Of a DNA stretch of 64,000 nucleotides, positions 19,004-27,582 are shown one piece after another (position 1 is the stretch's first letter; the number at the start of each line of letters is the position of its first letter). The position numbers and the translations under genes were made by a program. Source of the DNA: SXOA01 sp046593355 (lineage in GTDB: Bacteria; Planctomycetota; Planctomycetia; Pirellulales; Pirellulaceae). Below the pieces are notes generated by a model. It made no database searches. It saw only the letters and a list, made by a program, of their open reading frames with translations, and was not told the DNA's origin. Location of the stretch: positions 1-64,000 of the forward strand of contig JBKJNY010000045.1 in assembly GCA_046593355.1 (NCBI GenBank), written 5' to 3'.

Positions 19004-19655
19004 GGCAGATTGGGAAAATATTTGGCACAAAATTGTCCCGAAGTATTGACTGTGACAATAGTATGTCCGTACAAATCATCGTACTTTGGCGTGGTGCGCG
19101 GGTTCGCTCGTGAAGGCGAAGAGGGCATCACGCAAAGGCGCGAAGGCACAATGAAAGGAGGCACGCGACAGTGATGCATAAGCGGTTTTTGATGTATCAA
19201 GACGGGGGGCATGAATCATGGTTTACGGCGACATGCATCACCGTAACATGATTTGTGTCAATGGTTTATAGAATCCATTGTCGTCGTAAGTGCCAGAAAA
19301 AACGCCTCGAATACATGAATCGATTTAGTCGTTTCAGGGGGTGATGAATCCGATGTTGTATATTTGGCTGTCGGTCCTAGGGAGGCGAGTTTTTGACGAG
19401 CACGACGAGACGGCACTAACCCGACGCGCCAGCGAGGGAAGGTTAACGTTGATCCCTCGCTGGCGCGTCGGAGTCGTGGGAGCCTGCCTCGCCAAGCGAG
19501 TTGAGAAAGTGCCGGAACACAACGCCAGGAAAATCAAGACACTTGTAAGCAGCACGCAAACTGGATAAAACGATGTCGCCTATCGAATTGCGCGTTTCGC
19601 GCGGATAGAATGCGAACTCGGCCCAATACGAATTTCAAATCGCGGGAGGCCCAAC
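19004..19655. other. Non-coding 650-bp gap before tssB
   Basis: No convincing gene is found. The region is relatively AT-rich in its first part (around 19010-19320) compared with its neighbours and contains the 19-bp inverted repeat described separately. A promoter for the tssB-onward genes is expected near its right end. tssB is preceded by cgggagg at about 19641-19647. Confidence 0.6.
19421..19471. repeat. Perfect 19-bp inverted repeat with 13-nt spacer
   Basis: Arms at 19421-19439 (ccgacgcgccagcgaggga) and 19453-19471 are exact reverse complements around a 13-nt spacer containing gttaac. A hairpin of this sort without a T-run, alone in an intergenic gap, looks like a REP-type dispersed palindrome. 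Similar 'cgctggcgcgtcgg' sequences are, to my recollection, common in planctomycete intergenic DNA. Confidence 0.85.
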
Positions 19656-20180
19656 ATGAGTGCCAGTATTCACGACAAGCTCAAACGTGTCCGCAAGCCG
19701 CGGGTGCATATCACGTATGAAGTGGAGACCGAAGGGGCGGTCGTTGTCAAAGAACTCCCCTTTGTCGTCGGTGTCATCGGCGATTTTTCCGGGAACCCCA
19801 CCGAGCCGCTCAAGCCGATCAAGGACCGCAAGTTCATCCAGATCGACCGCGACAACATTAACGACGTGATGAAGCGGATGACCCCCGGGCTGAACATGCG
19901 GGTGGAGAACACGCTGGCGGACGACGGCAGCGAAATGTCGGTCCAGCTCAAGTTCAACTCGATGGAAGATTTCGATCCTACCAACGTGGTCAAGCAGGTC
20001 GAGCCGCTGCGGAAGCTGTTGGAGACGCGGGACCGCTTGCGGGATCTGCTGACCAAGGTCGACCGGAGCGAAGACCTTGAGCAACTGCTGGAGAAGGTTC
20101 TGCAAAACACGGACGACCTCAAGAAGTTGTCCTCGGAGCTGGGAGTCGATGTGAGTGGCGGCAAAGGAGGAGGTGAGTGA
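19656..20180 (+). CDS. tssB: TssB (VipA), small sheath subunit
   Basis: TssB pairs with TssC to form the contractile sheath. The 174-aa protein has the family's features: an N-terminal RVRKPRVHITYEVETEGA stretch, KELPFVVGVIGDFSG, the RKFIQIDRDNINDVMKRM segment, and a helical C-terminal tail. Its TGA overlaps the ATG of tssC (TGATG at 20178-20182), indicating translational coupling and balanced synthesis of both subunits. Confidence 0.96.
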   Translation: MSASIHDKLKRVRKPRVHITYEVETEGAVVVKELPFVVGVIGDFSGNPTEPLKPIKDRKFIQIDRDNINDVMKRMTPGLNMRVENTLADDGSEMSVQLKFNSMEDFDPTNVVKQVEPLRKLLETRDRLRDLLTKVDRSEDLEQLLEKVLQNTDDLKKLSSELGVDVSGGKGGGE

Positions 20181-21670
20181 TGGCTGAAAAACAAACACAG
20201 GCCGCAGCCGGTGCGCCGGCAACCGAAACGACGAGCCTCCTCGAACAGGCCATTTCGGCCACGAAGCAGACGGAGCGGAGCCGAGCGGAAGAGCTGCTCA
20301 AGACGCTCACCACCGAGGCCCTGAAAGGGACCGTCTCGTTCGACAAGGACGTGACGCGGTCGCTGACGGCCAGCATCAAGGCCCTCGACCAGGCCATTTC
20401 AAAGCAACTGGCCGCCGTGATGCACAAGCCCGAGTTCCAGCAGCTCGAAGGAACCTGGCGGGGGCTGAACCATTTGGTGATGAACAGCGAAACGAGCGCC
20501 ATGCTGAAGCTGAAGGTGCTCAACTGCGGCAAGCGAGAGCTGTTCAAGGACGTGGACAAGGCGGTCGAGTTCGACCAAAGCCAGATCTTCAAGAAGATCT
20601 ACGAAAACGAGTTCGGCACCCCCGGCGGCGAGCCCTACGGCGCGCTGATCGGCGACTTTGAATTCACCAACCACCCGGAAGACATTGACCTGCTCAGCAA
20701 GATGTCCAACGTGGCTGCCGCGGGCTTTTGCCCGTTCATCTCGGCCGCTTCGCCGAAGCTGTATGGCTTCGACAGTTGGACCGAGCTGGTCAAGCCGCGC
20801 GACTTGGAAAAGATCTTCGATACCGTGGAATACACGAAGTGGAAGTCGTTCCGGGAGAGCGAAGACTCGCGGTTTGTTACGCTCACGATGCCCCGCACGC
20901 TGGCCCGCTTGCCGTACGGCAAGAGCACCAAGCCAGTGGACGAGTTCGACTATGAGGAAGTCGCCCTGGGCCCGGGAGGCAAGTCGATTGCCGTCCCACA
21001 CGACCAGTACTGCTGGATGAACGCCGCCTACGTGATGGGGACGAAGCTCACCGATGCCTTCTCCAAGTACGGCTGGTGTACTGCCATCCGCGGCGCGGAA
21101 GGTGGCGGCAAGGTGGAAGGCCTGCCGGCGCACATCTTCCAGGCGGACGACGGCGACATGGACCTCAAGTGCCCGACCGAAATCGCCATCACCGACCGCC
21201 GTGAGGCGGAATTGAGCAAGCTTGGTTTCCTGCCGCTTTGCCACTACAAGAACACCGACTACGCCGTGTTCTTCGGCGCTCAGACCACGCAGAAGCCGAA
21301 GAAGTACGACCGGCCCGAAGCCACCGCCAACGCGGCGATCTCCGCCCGGCTGCCGTACCTGATGGCGACTTCGCGATTCGCGCATTACCTGAAGGTGATC
21401 GCCCGCGACAAGATTGGTTCCTTCATGGAAGTCGAAGAATGTCAGGCCTGGCTCGACCGCTGGATCCACAACTATGTCAGCGCCGATCCCAAGCCGAGCC
21501 AGGACGCGAAGGCCCGGTATCCGCTTCGGGAAGCCAAGGTCGAGGTCAAAGAGATCCCCGGCCAGCCCGGCTCGTACAATGCCATCGCCTGGATGCGGCC
21601 GTGGTTGCAGCTCGAGGAACTGACCACGTCGCTGCGCATGGTGGCGCGAATCCCGAAGATTGGCAGTTGA
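20180..21670 (+). CDS. tssC: TssC (VipB), large sheath subunit
   Basis: The larger sheath subunit. The 496-aa protein carries family blocks such as HKPEFQQLEGTWRGLNHLV, DQSQIFKKIYENEFGTPGG and a C-terminal KVEVKEIPGQPGSYNAIAW with a final LRMVARIP. The true start is the ATG at 20180; a GTG one codon upstream also exists. The gaaggag-type sequence (aaaggagg about 20163-20170) lies at good spacing. Order and overlap with tssB are standard. Confidence 0.96.
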   Translation: MAEKQTQAAAGAPATETTSLLEQAISATKQTERSRAEELLKTLTTEALKGTVSFDKDVTRSLTASIKALDQAISKQLAAVMHKPEFQQLEGTWRGLNHLVMNSETSAMLKLKVLNCGKRELFKDVDKAVEFDQSQIFKKIYENEFGTPGGEPYGALIGDFEFTNHPEDIDLLSKMSNVAAAGFCPFISAASPKLYGFDSWTELVKPRDLEKIFDTVEYTKWKSFRESEDSRFVTLTMPRTLARLPYGKSTKPVDEFDYEEVALGPGGKSIAVPHDQYCWMNAAYVMGTKLTDAFSKYGWCTAIRGAEGGGKVEGLPAHIFQADDGDMDLKCPTEIAITDRREAELSKLGFLPLCHYKNTDYAVFFGAQTTQKPKKYDRPEATANAAISARLPYLMATSRFAHYLKVIARDKIGSFMEVEECQAWLDRWIHNYVSADPKPSQDAKARYPLREAKVEVKEIPGQPGSYNAIAWMRPWLQLEELTTSLRMVARIPKIGS

Positions 21671-21716
21671 CCCGCGCTTCTCTCCCACCAGAGGAAGCGG
21701 GCAAGGGTGATTGGCG

Positions 21717-23297
21717 ATGAACACAGGAGCAGCGGGCGCCAACACCTTTGTGGAAAATCAGGCCGGGCCGCTGGCGGCGTCCGTGGTCTTGACGGAGCCG
21801 CCGTCCTCGGACGAGAGGCTGATCCAGCACATCTTGGAGGCGACGGGGAAAAAGCCGACCCCCGCCGCTTCGCGCCTGGACCAGTTCCTCCGCGAACCGT
21901 CGGGCAACAAGGCCCTCCTCCTGTGGCTCGGCCGCTCCCAGCCGGTCGACAAGGAGCAGCTCGTCCGCCGCTTGAACCAGGACGTGGCCTACATTGACCG
22001 CCTGCTCAACGAGCAGGTCAATGCGATCCTCCACCACCCAGCGCTCCAGCGGCTGGAAGCATCGTGGCGCGGACTGGCGTTCCTGACCCAGCGGGCCGAC
22101 GAGCAAGCCGAGCAGGGCATAAAGATCAGAGTGCTCAATGCATCTTGGAAGGAGCTGGAGCGGGACTTTGAGCGGGCGGTCGAGTTCGACCAAAGTCAGC
22201 TCTTCAAGAAGGTCTACGAGCAGGAGTTCGGCTCGCCCGGCGGCGAGCCCTTTGCCGCCCTGGTCGGAGACTTCGAGATCGAGCCTCGCCCCTCCGCGAG
22301 TCATCCCCACGATGACCTCAGCGTTCTCAAGTCCCTCTCTCACATCGCAGCTGCCGCGTTCTGTCCCTTCATCACCAACGTTAGTCCCACGATGTTCGGC
22401 CTGGACGACTTCCAGGGGCTCGAGCACCGGCTGGATCATGCTCGGACCTTCGACCAGCTCGACTACTTGAAGTGGCGGGCCTTCCGCGAGACGGAGGACG
22501 CCCGCTTTGTCGGCCTGACGCTTCCCCGCGCTCTGATGCGACTCCCGTACGAGAACGACGGATCCCGGGTGGACCGGTTCTGCTTTCAGGAAGATGTCGC
22601 CGGGCCGGACCAACGCAAATATCTTTGGGGAGGCGCGGCCTACGCGATGGCCGGCGTGCTGGTCCGCGCCTTCGCCCAGGCGGGCTGGTTGGCGGATATC
22701 CGCGGGGTGCAGCGGGGGCTCGACGGCGGCGGCCTGGTGACGGGACTGCCGGTCCACTCCTTCAACACCGACAAGCAGGGGATTGCCCCCAAGTGCTCGA
22801 CCGACATCATCATCACGGACGAGCTCGAAAAACAGCTCAGCGACCTCGGGTTCATTCCTCTCTGCCACTGCCAGGACACCGAACACTCCGCGTTCTATTC
22901 CAACCAGTCCGCTCAGAAGCCCAAGGCGTACGACCGGCAGGTGGCGACGGTGAACGCCCGGATGTCGTCGATGCTGCGGTACATGTTCTGCGTGTCGCGG
23001 TTCGCCCACTACATCAAAGTGCTCGGGCGGAACAAAATCGGCTCGTTCGCGGAAGCGGAGGAGTTCGAGAAGTTCCTGCAAGCCTGGATCGTGCAATACG
23101 TGACGGTTGACCCCGAGGCGTCCGCGGATGTCAAATCCCGTTTCCCGCTCCGCGAGGCGCAGGTGCAGGTGCGGCCCAATCCCGGCAAGCCCGGCTCCTA
23201 TCAATGCGTCATGCATCTGCTGCCGCACTACGAGCTGGACGAGTTATCCGCCAGTGTCCGCGTCGTCACCGAGCTCAATCCGAGCCGCGTGACCTAG
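21717..23297 (+). CDS. Second TssC-family protein (TssC2-like sheath subunit)
   Basis: A 526-aa homologue of the preceding tssC product, sharing the blocks LQRLEASWRGLAFL, DQSQLFKKVYEQEFGSPGG, RFAHYIKVLGRNKIGSF and VQVRPNPGKPGSYQCVMHL. The N-terminal ~85 residues are extended and different. The ATG at 21717 is preferred to the TTG two codons upstream. It has no extra tssB partner nearby. In other T6SS loci a second TssC-like protein is present; whether it enters the sheath, caps it or acts at the baseplate cannot be told from sequence. Confidence 0.9.
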   Translation: MNTGAAGANTFVENQAGPLAASVVLTEPPSSDERLIQHILEATGKKPTPAASRLDQFLREPSGNKALLLWLGRSQPVDKEQLVRRLNQDVAYIDRLLNEQVNAILHHPALQRLEASWRGLAFLTQRADEQAEQGIKIRVLNASWKELERDFERAVEFDQSQLFKKVYEQEFGSPGGEPFAALVGDFEIEPRPSASHPHDDLSVLKSLSHIAAAAFCPFITNVSPTMFGLDDFQGLEHRLDHARTFDQLDYLKWRAFRETEDARFVGLTLPRALMRLPYENDGSRVDRFCFQEDVAGPDQRKYLWGGAAYAMAGVLVRAFAQAGWLADIRGVQRGLDGGGLVTGLPVHSFNTDKQGIAPKCSTDIIITDELEKQLSDLGFIPLCHCQDTEHSAFYSNQSAQKPKAYDRQVATVNARMSSMLRYMFCVSRFAHYIKVLGRNKIGSFAEAEEFEKFLQAWIVQYVTVDPEASADVKSRFPLREAQVQVRPNPGKPGSYQCVMHLLPHYELDELSASVRVVTELNPSRVT

Positions 23298-23326
23298 CGA
23301 TTTCCAACTTTACCTTCGAGGGTTCC

Positions 23327-24124
23327 ATGACTCCAAGCGAACTTTATCAGGCCGGCAAGCTGAACGAAGCCGTTGCCGCGGCACTGGAGGGGGTTAAGAG
23401 CCACCCCACGGACACGTCCCGCCGCGGGCTGCTGGCCGAGTTGCTCTGCTTCGCCGGTGAGTTGGAACGGGCCGACAAGCAACTGGAGACCATCGGCCAT
23501 CAAGAGCCGAAGTCGATCGTCGGGCTGAGCATGCTGCGGCAGTTGGTCCGGGCGGAGACCGCGCGGCAACAATTCTTCAGCGAAGGGCGGTTGCCGGAGT
23601 TTCTGAAGGAGGCTTCACCTGTTCTTCGCTTGCACCTGGATGCTTCCATCGCGCTGCGTGAGGGAGCCACGGCGGAAGCTGCGGAGCTGATCGCCAAGGC
23701 GGATGCTGCCCGTGCTCCTGTCGCCGGCACATGCGACGGCCAGCCGTTCGACGACATCCGAGATCTCGACGACCTGACGGCTTCGTTTTTCGAAGTGCTG
23801 ACCAGCACCGGGAAGTATTACTGGATTCCCACCGATCAAGTAGAGATTATCGAGTTCCACGCAGCCCAGCGGCCGCAAGACCTGCTCTGGCGGCGGGCTC
23901 ACATGATCGTCAACGATGGCCCCGACGGCGAGGTGTACCTGCCGACGCTCTATGCCAAGACGCATGCCAGCGGCGACGACCAATTGCGATTGGGGCGCGG
24001 CACGTCCTGGAGCGGCGGGGAAGGTTCGCCGGTCCTCGGCGTCGGACAGCGGACATTCCTGATTGGCGAAGAGGACAGGCCAATCATGCAGCTCAAGGTT
24101 CTCGAGTTCCGCCAGCCGGATTAG
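23327..24124 (+). CDS. tagJ: ImpE/TagJ family T6SS accessory protein
   Basis: The N-terminal half is made of TPR-like helices (LYQAGKLNEAVAAALEGVKS, then LLAELLCFAGELERADKQL), and the C-terminal half has the ImpE beta-rich core (FFEVLTSTGKYYWIPTDQVE, DLLWRRAHMIV, VYLPTLYAKTH). ImpE/TagJ proteins bind the TssB N-terminal helix and are linked to sheath disassembly with ClpV. At 265 aa it is normal length. The ATG at 23327 follows tssC2 closely, and tssE begins 5 nt after its stop, so all are one unit. Confidence 0.9.
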   Translation: MTPSELYQAGKLNEAVAAALEGVKSHPTDTSRRGLLAELLCFAGELERADKQLETIGHQEPKSIVGLSMLRQLVRAETARQQFFSEGRLPEFLKEASPVLRLHLDASIALREGATAEAAELIAKADAARAPVAGTCDGQPFDDIRDLDDLTASFFEVLTSTGKYYWIPTDQVEIIEFHAAQRPQDLLWRRAHMIVNDGPDGEVYLPTLYAKTHASGDDQLRLGRGTSWSGGEGSPVLGVGQRTFLIGEEDRPIMQLKVLEFRQPD

Positions 24125-24129
24125 TGCTC

Positions 24130-24624
24130 ATGGCCAAAGTACGCGAAGACCAGCCGCTCGTCCCGTCGGTCCTGGACCGGCTGCTGGACGATGAGCCGGC
24201 CAACCGCCGGGAAGCGCCGAAGTCGCGGCATCAGGTGCTGCGCGAGCTGAAGCAGAGCGTGCAGCGCGACCTGCAGAACCTGCTCAACACCCGGTGGCGG
24301 TGCGAGTCATGGCCGCTCGATCTGGATGAGCTCGACGTGTCGCTGGTCAGCTACGGAATTCCGGACTTCACCGGCGTGCAGATGAGCGCCGGCAGCGAAC
24401 GGGAGCGGCTGCGGTCGATCGTCGAGGAGTCGATCCGCAAATTCGAGCCGCGGTTCAAGTCGGTGAAGATCACTCTGGTCGACAACAAGGATGATGTGGA
24501 CCGGACGCTTCGGTTTCGGATCGACGCGATGCTTTATGCCGAACCTGCGCCCGAACCGGTCGTCTTTGACTCGCAACTGGAGCCTGCCACCGGAGCCTTT
24601 GCCGTCAAAGCGCCCAGCCAGTAA
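24130..24624 (+). CDS. tssE: TssE, gp25-like baseplate protein
   Basis: A 164-aa protein with the gp25/TssE signature: SVLDRLLDDEP at the start, QSVQRDLQNLLNTRW in the middle, and the C-terminal block SVLVSYG-like SLVSYGIPDFTG followed by IRKFEPRFKSVKITLVD. The family protein is a wedge component that nucleates the sheath. The ATG at 24130 is used; longer in-frame starts would run through the impE gene. tssF begins 10 nt downstream. Confidence 0.93.
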   Translation: MAKVREDQPLVPSVLDRLLDDEPANRREAPKSRHQVLRELKQSVQRDLQNLLNTRWRCESWPLDLDELDVSLVSYGIPDFTGVQMSAGSERERLRSIVEESIRKFEPRFKSVKITLVDNKDDVDRTLRFRIDAMLYAEPAPEPVVFDSQLEPATGAFAVKAPSQ

Positions 24625-24634
24625 GAGACCGTTC

Positions 24635-26473
24635 ATGTCCGACGAATTACTCCCCTATTATCAGCGCGAATTGGCGTTCATTCGCAAACTGGGGGGAGAG
24701 TTTGCGCAGGCCCATCCCAAGATCGCGGGACGCCTGCGGATGGGTGCGGACGTGGCGGAGGATCCGCATGTGGCCCGGCTCATCGAGTCGTTCGCTTATC
24801 TGAACGCCCGCACGCGGCACAAGTTGGAGGACGACTTTCCGGAGATCACCGAGGCGATGCTGGGGGTGCTCTATCCGCACTATCTCGCCCCTATCCCGTC
24901 GGCCGCCATCGTGCGGTTCTCGCTGGACTCGTCGCAGAGCGAACTGACGGCGGGGCACGCCATCGAAGCCGCCTCGACGCTCGAAACGGAGCCGATCGAC
25001 GGCCAGCCCTGCCGGTTCCGCACCTCATATCCCGTCACGATTTGGCCGGTCGAGCTCAAAGCGGCGACTTGCAAAGGGCATCCTTTTGCAGCGCCGCCGA
25101 CCCGCTTTGCCGCCGATGCCGTCGCCGCGGTGCGGCTGCAACTGGAGACCTTCTCTCCCAAGCTGACGTTCGCTCAACTGCCCCTCGGCCGGCTGCGGTT
25201 CTTTCTGAGCGGACAATCGCAGTACGTCCACGACCTCTATGAACTGCTGATGAACAATGCGCTGGGGGTCGTGCTTGCGGCCTCCGCCGACGATAAGAAT
25301 CCGATCGTCTTGGGAAAAGACTCCCTGCAGCCGGTCGGTTTTGAGCGGGATGAAGGCCTCCTCGATTATTCGCCTCGCTCGTTCCTGGGATACCGGCTGC
25401 TGTCGGAGTACTTCGCGTTCCCCGAGAAGTTCCTGTTCTTCGATGTCGCCGGCCTGTCGCCAAACGCGCTCGCGCGGATCGGCAACCGGCTGGAAATCTT
25501 CATCCTGCTCAATCGCCATCGTCCCGATGTCGAAAAGAACGTCACGAAGGAGACCTTCCAACTCGGCTGCACTCCGGTCGTCAACCTGTTCCGCCAGCGG
25601 GCCGAGCCGATTGCCTTGACCCAGACACAGCACGAATACCGCGTGGTGCCGGATGCCCGCCGGCCGCTGGCTCACGAGATTTACACGGTGGACCGGGTCG
25701 TCGCGACTTCGCCGGACCATCGAGAAGTCGAGTTCCATCCCTTCTATTCCATCAAGCACAACCAGGACACGCGGCAGGAGCGAGCCTTTTGGTACGCGAC
25801 GCGGCGGCCGGCCGGCTATGCGGGGGGGCAAGCCGATCATGGGACGGAAGTCTTCCTGTCGCTGGTGGATTTGGACTTCCAGCCCGCTGCTCCGGCGGAG
25901 TGGACACTCGATGTCGAAACGACTTGCCTTAACCGGGATTTGGCCAGCCGCTTGCCGTTTGGCGGAGGCCAGCCGTACCTGCAACTCTCCGGCGGGGCGG
26001 CTCTGGCGCGAGTGGCCTGTTTGACTCCGCCGACGGCGACGCTCCGCCCCGCGCTGCGGCACGGGACGCTGTGGCGGCTGATCTCGCACTTGTCGCTGAA
26101 CCACTTGTCGCTGGTCGACGGAGAAGAAGGAGCCGAGGCTCTCCGCGAAATCCTGAAGCTCTACGACTTTGCGGATTCCGCCGGGACGCGGGCCGTCATC
26201 GACGGCGTCCTCAGCGTCCGCAGCCGGCGGGTTGTGGGGCGCGTCGGCGGCGACGTGGCGGCCGGCTTTTGCCGCGGGGTGGAAGCGACGCTCCACTTCG
26301 ACGAGGAGAAATTCACCGGCAGCGGCGTATTCCTGTTTGCCGCCGTGCTGGAGCGGTTCCTGGGATTGTACAGTTCCATCAACTCGTTTATTAAAACGAT
26401 TGCCACGACCAACAAACGGGAAGAAGCCCTACACCGATGGCCACCTCGAGCCGGCGACAAGCGGTTGCTTTGA
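24635..26473 (+). CDS. tssF: TssF, baseplate wedge protein
   Basis: Identified by the family start (LLPYYQRELAFIRKLGGEFA), the following PKIAGRLRMGADVAEDPHVA, and the conserved LEDDFPEITEAMLGVLYPHY. At 612 aa it is of normal length. TssF forms the TssF2-TssG trifurcation of the baseplate. The end overlaps tssG by 37 nt, consistent with the fixed stoichiometry of the complex. The ATG at 24635 is close to the tssE stop. Confidence 0.95.
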   Translation: MSDELLPYYQRELAFIRKLGGEFAQAHPKIAGRLRMGADVAEDPHVARLIESFAYLNARTRHKLEDDFPEITEAMLGVLYPHYLAPIPSAAIVRFSLDSSQSELTAGHAIEAASTLETEPIDGQPCRFRTSYPVTIWPVELKAATCKGHPFAAPPTRFAADAVAAVRLQLETFSPKLTFAQLPLGRLRFFLSGQSQYVHDLYELLMNNALGVVLAASADDKNPIVLGKDSLQPVGFERDEGLLDYSPRSFLGYRLLSEYFAFPEKFLFFDVAGLSPNALARIGNRLEIFILLNRHRPDVEKNVTKETFQLGCTPVVNLFRQRAEPIALTQTQHEYRVVPDARRPLAHEIYTVDRVVATSPDHREVEFHPFYSIKHNQDTRQERAFWYATRRPAGYAGGQADHGTEVFLSLVDLDFQPAAPAEWTLDVETTCLNRDLASRLPFGGGQPYLQLSGGAALARVACLTPPTATLRPALRHGTLWRLISHLSLNHLSLVDGEEGAEALREILKLYDFADSAGTRAVIDGVLSVRSRRVVGRVGGDVAAGFCRGVEATLHFDEEKFTGSGVFLFAAVLERFLGLYSSINSFIKTIATTNKREEALHRWPPRAGDKRLL

Positions 26474-27537
26474 CCGAGCAACTTAAGAGCGAGCCATTTC
26501 GCTTCGACTTCTTTCAAGCCGTCCGCGTGCTGCGGCGATTGGCCCGTGAACAGCCGGCGGAGACCGCGCCCAGGCCCGTCGGCGAAGACTACGCCCCCGC
26601 CGACGAGTTGGTCCGCTTTCGAGCTCTTCCGTCGCACACGTTTCCGCCGGGCCAAATCAGCGCCTTTCGAGCGCCGGAAGCGTCGGTGGAAAACCCCCGT
26701 CCTCAGCCGGAAATGACCGTGTCCTTCCTGGGTCTCATCGGCCCCAGCGGGGTCTTGCCGCGGCACTACACGCAGCTCGTTATTGACCGTACCCGCCACA
26801 AGGACGTCGGCCTGCGGAATTTCCTCGACCTGTTCCACCACCGGCTGATTTCCCTGTATTACCGGGCCTGGGAAAAGTATCGCTTTCCGATTGCCTATGA
26901 GCGATCTGCCTTGGAAAGGGAACCAGGGCAGGACCTGTTCACCAGTTGCCTCTACAGCCTCGTCGGCTGGGGGACCAGCGGGTTGCGAGGTCGCTTGGAA
27001 GTCGCGGACGATGCGTTCCTCTATTATGGCGGCCACTTCGCCCATTTCCCTCGCAACGCGGTTTCGCTGGAGCGGATGGTCGCCGATTACTTCGGGCTCC
27101 CCGCCGAAATCCTGCAGTTCCAGGGACAGTGGCTGTACTTGTCGGATGAAGATCAGACCCGCATGCCCTCGCCACAGCAATGCGAAGGACAGAATAACCG
27201 CTTGGGTCACGGTGCCCTCATCGGGGACCGAGTGTGGGGCGTCGAGAATAAATTCCGCGTTCGCCTGGGTCCGCTGAGCTACAAGGAGTTTTGCGGCTTC
27301 TTGCCCGACGGCGACCAACTCGTGCTGCTGGGCCAGCTCGTCCGCGCGTACGTCGGGCCGGACTTCGATTTCGACGCCCAGCTCGTCCTTCGCAAAGCCG
27401 AAGTCCCGCGGTGCCGCCTCGCGGCCGGCAGAGAAGGGGGCTCGCGGCTGGGCTGGGACATGTGGCTGTACAATGAAGCCCCCGACCGCGACGTGGACGA
27501 TGCGGTGTTTGTATCCGAGGGACTTCCGCTACGATAG
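26437..27537 (+). CDS. tssG: TssG, baseplate wedge protein
   Basis: The 366-aa product has the family motifs: FDFFQAVRVLRRL near residue 24, VRFRALPSHTFPPGQI, MTVSFLGLIGPSGVLPRHY, and NFLDLFHHRLISLYYRAWEK. TssG forms the baseplate core with TssF. The start lies inside the tssF 3' end. clpV follows after 45 nt. Confidence 0.95.
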   Translation: MATSSRRQAVALTEQLKSEPFRFDFFQAVRVLRRLAREQPAETAPRPVGEDYAPADELVRFRALPSHTFPPGQISAFRAPEASVENPRPQPEMTVSFLGLIGPSGVLPRHYTQLVIDRTRHKDVGLRNFLDLFHHRLISLYYRAWEKYRFPIAYERSALEREPGQDLFTSCLYSLVGWGTSGLRGRLEVADDAFLYYGGHFAHFPRNAVSLERMVADYFGLPAEILQFQGQWLYLSDEDQTRMPSPQQCEGQNNRLGHGALIGDRVWGVENKFRVRLGPLSYKEFCGFLPDGDQLVLLGQLVRAYVGPDFDFDAQLVLRKAEVPRCRLAAGREGGSRLGWDMWLYNEAPDRDVDDAVFVSEGLPLR

Positions 27538-27582
27538 CGTGGTCCGCTCGGCAGGAAGAATAGACCATCAGGAGAGGTTGAA

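Noticed and set aside
21546..23228. 560-codon minus-strand frame
   Set aside because: Antisense to the second tssC; no domain evidence.
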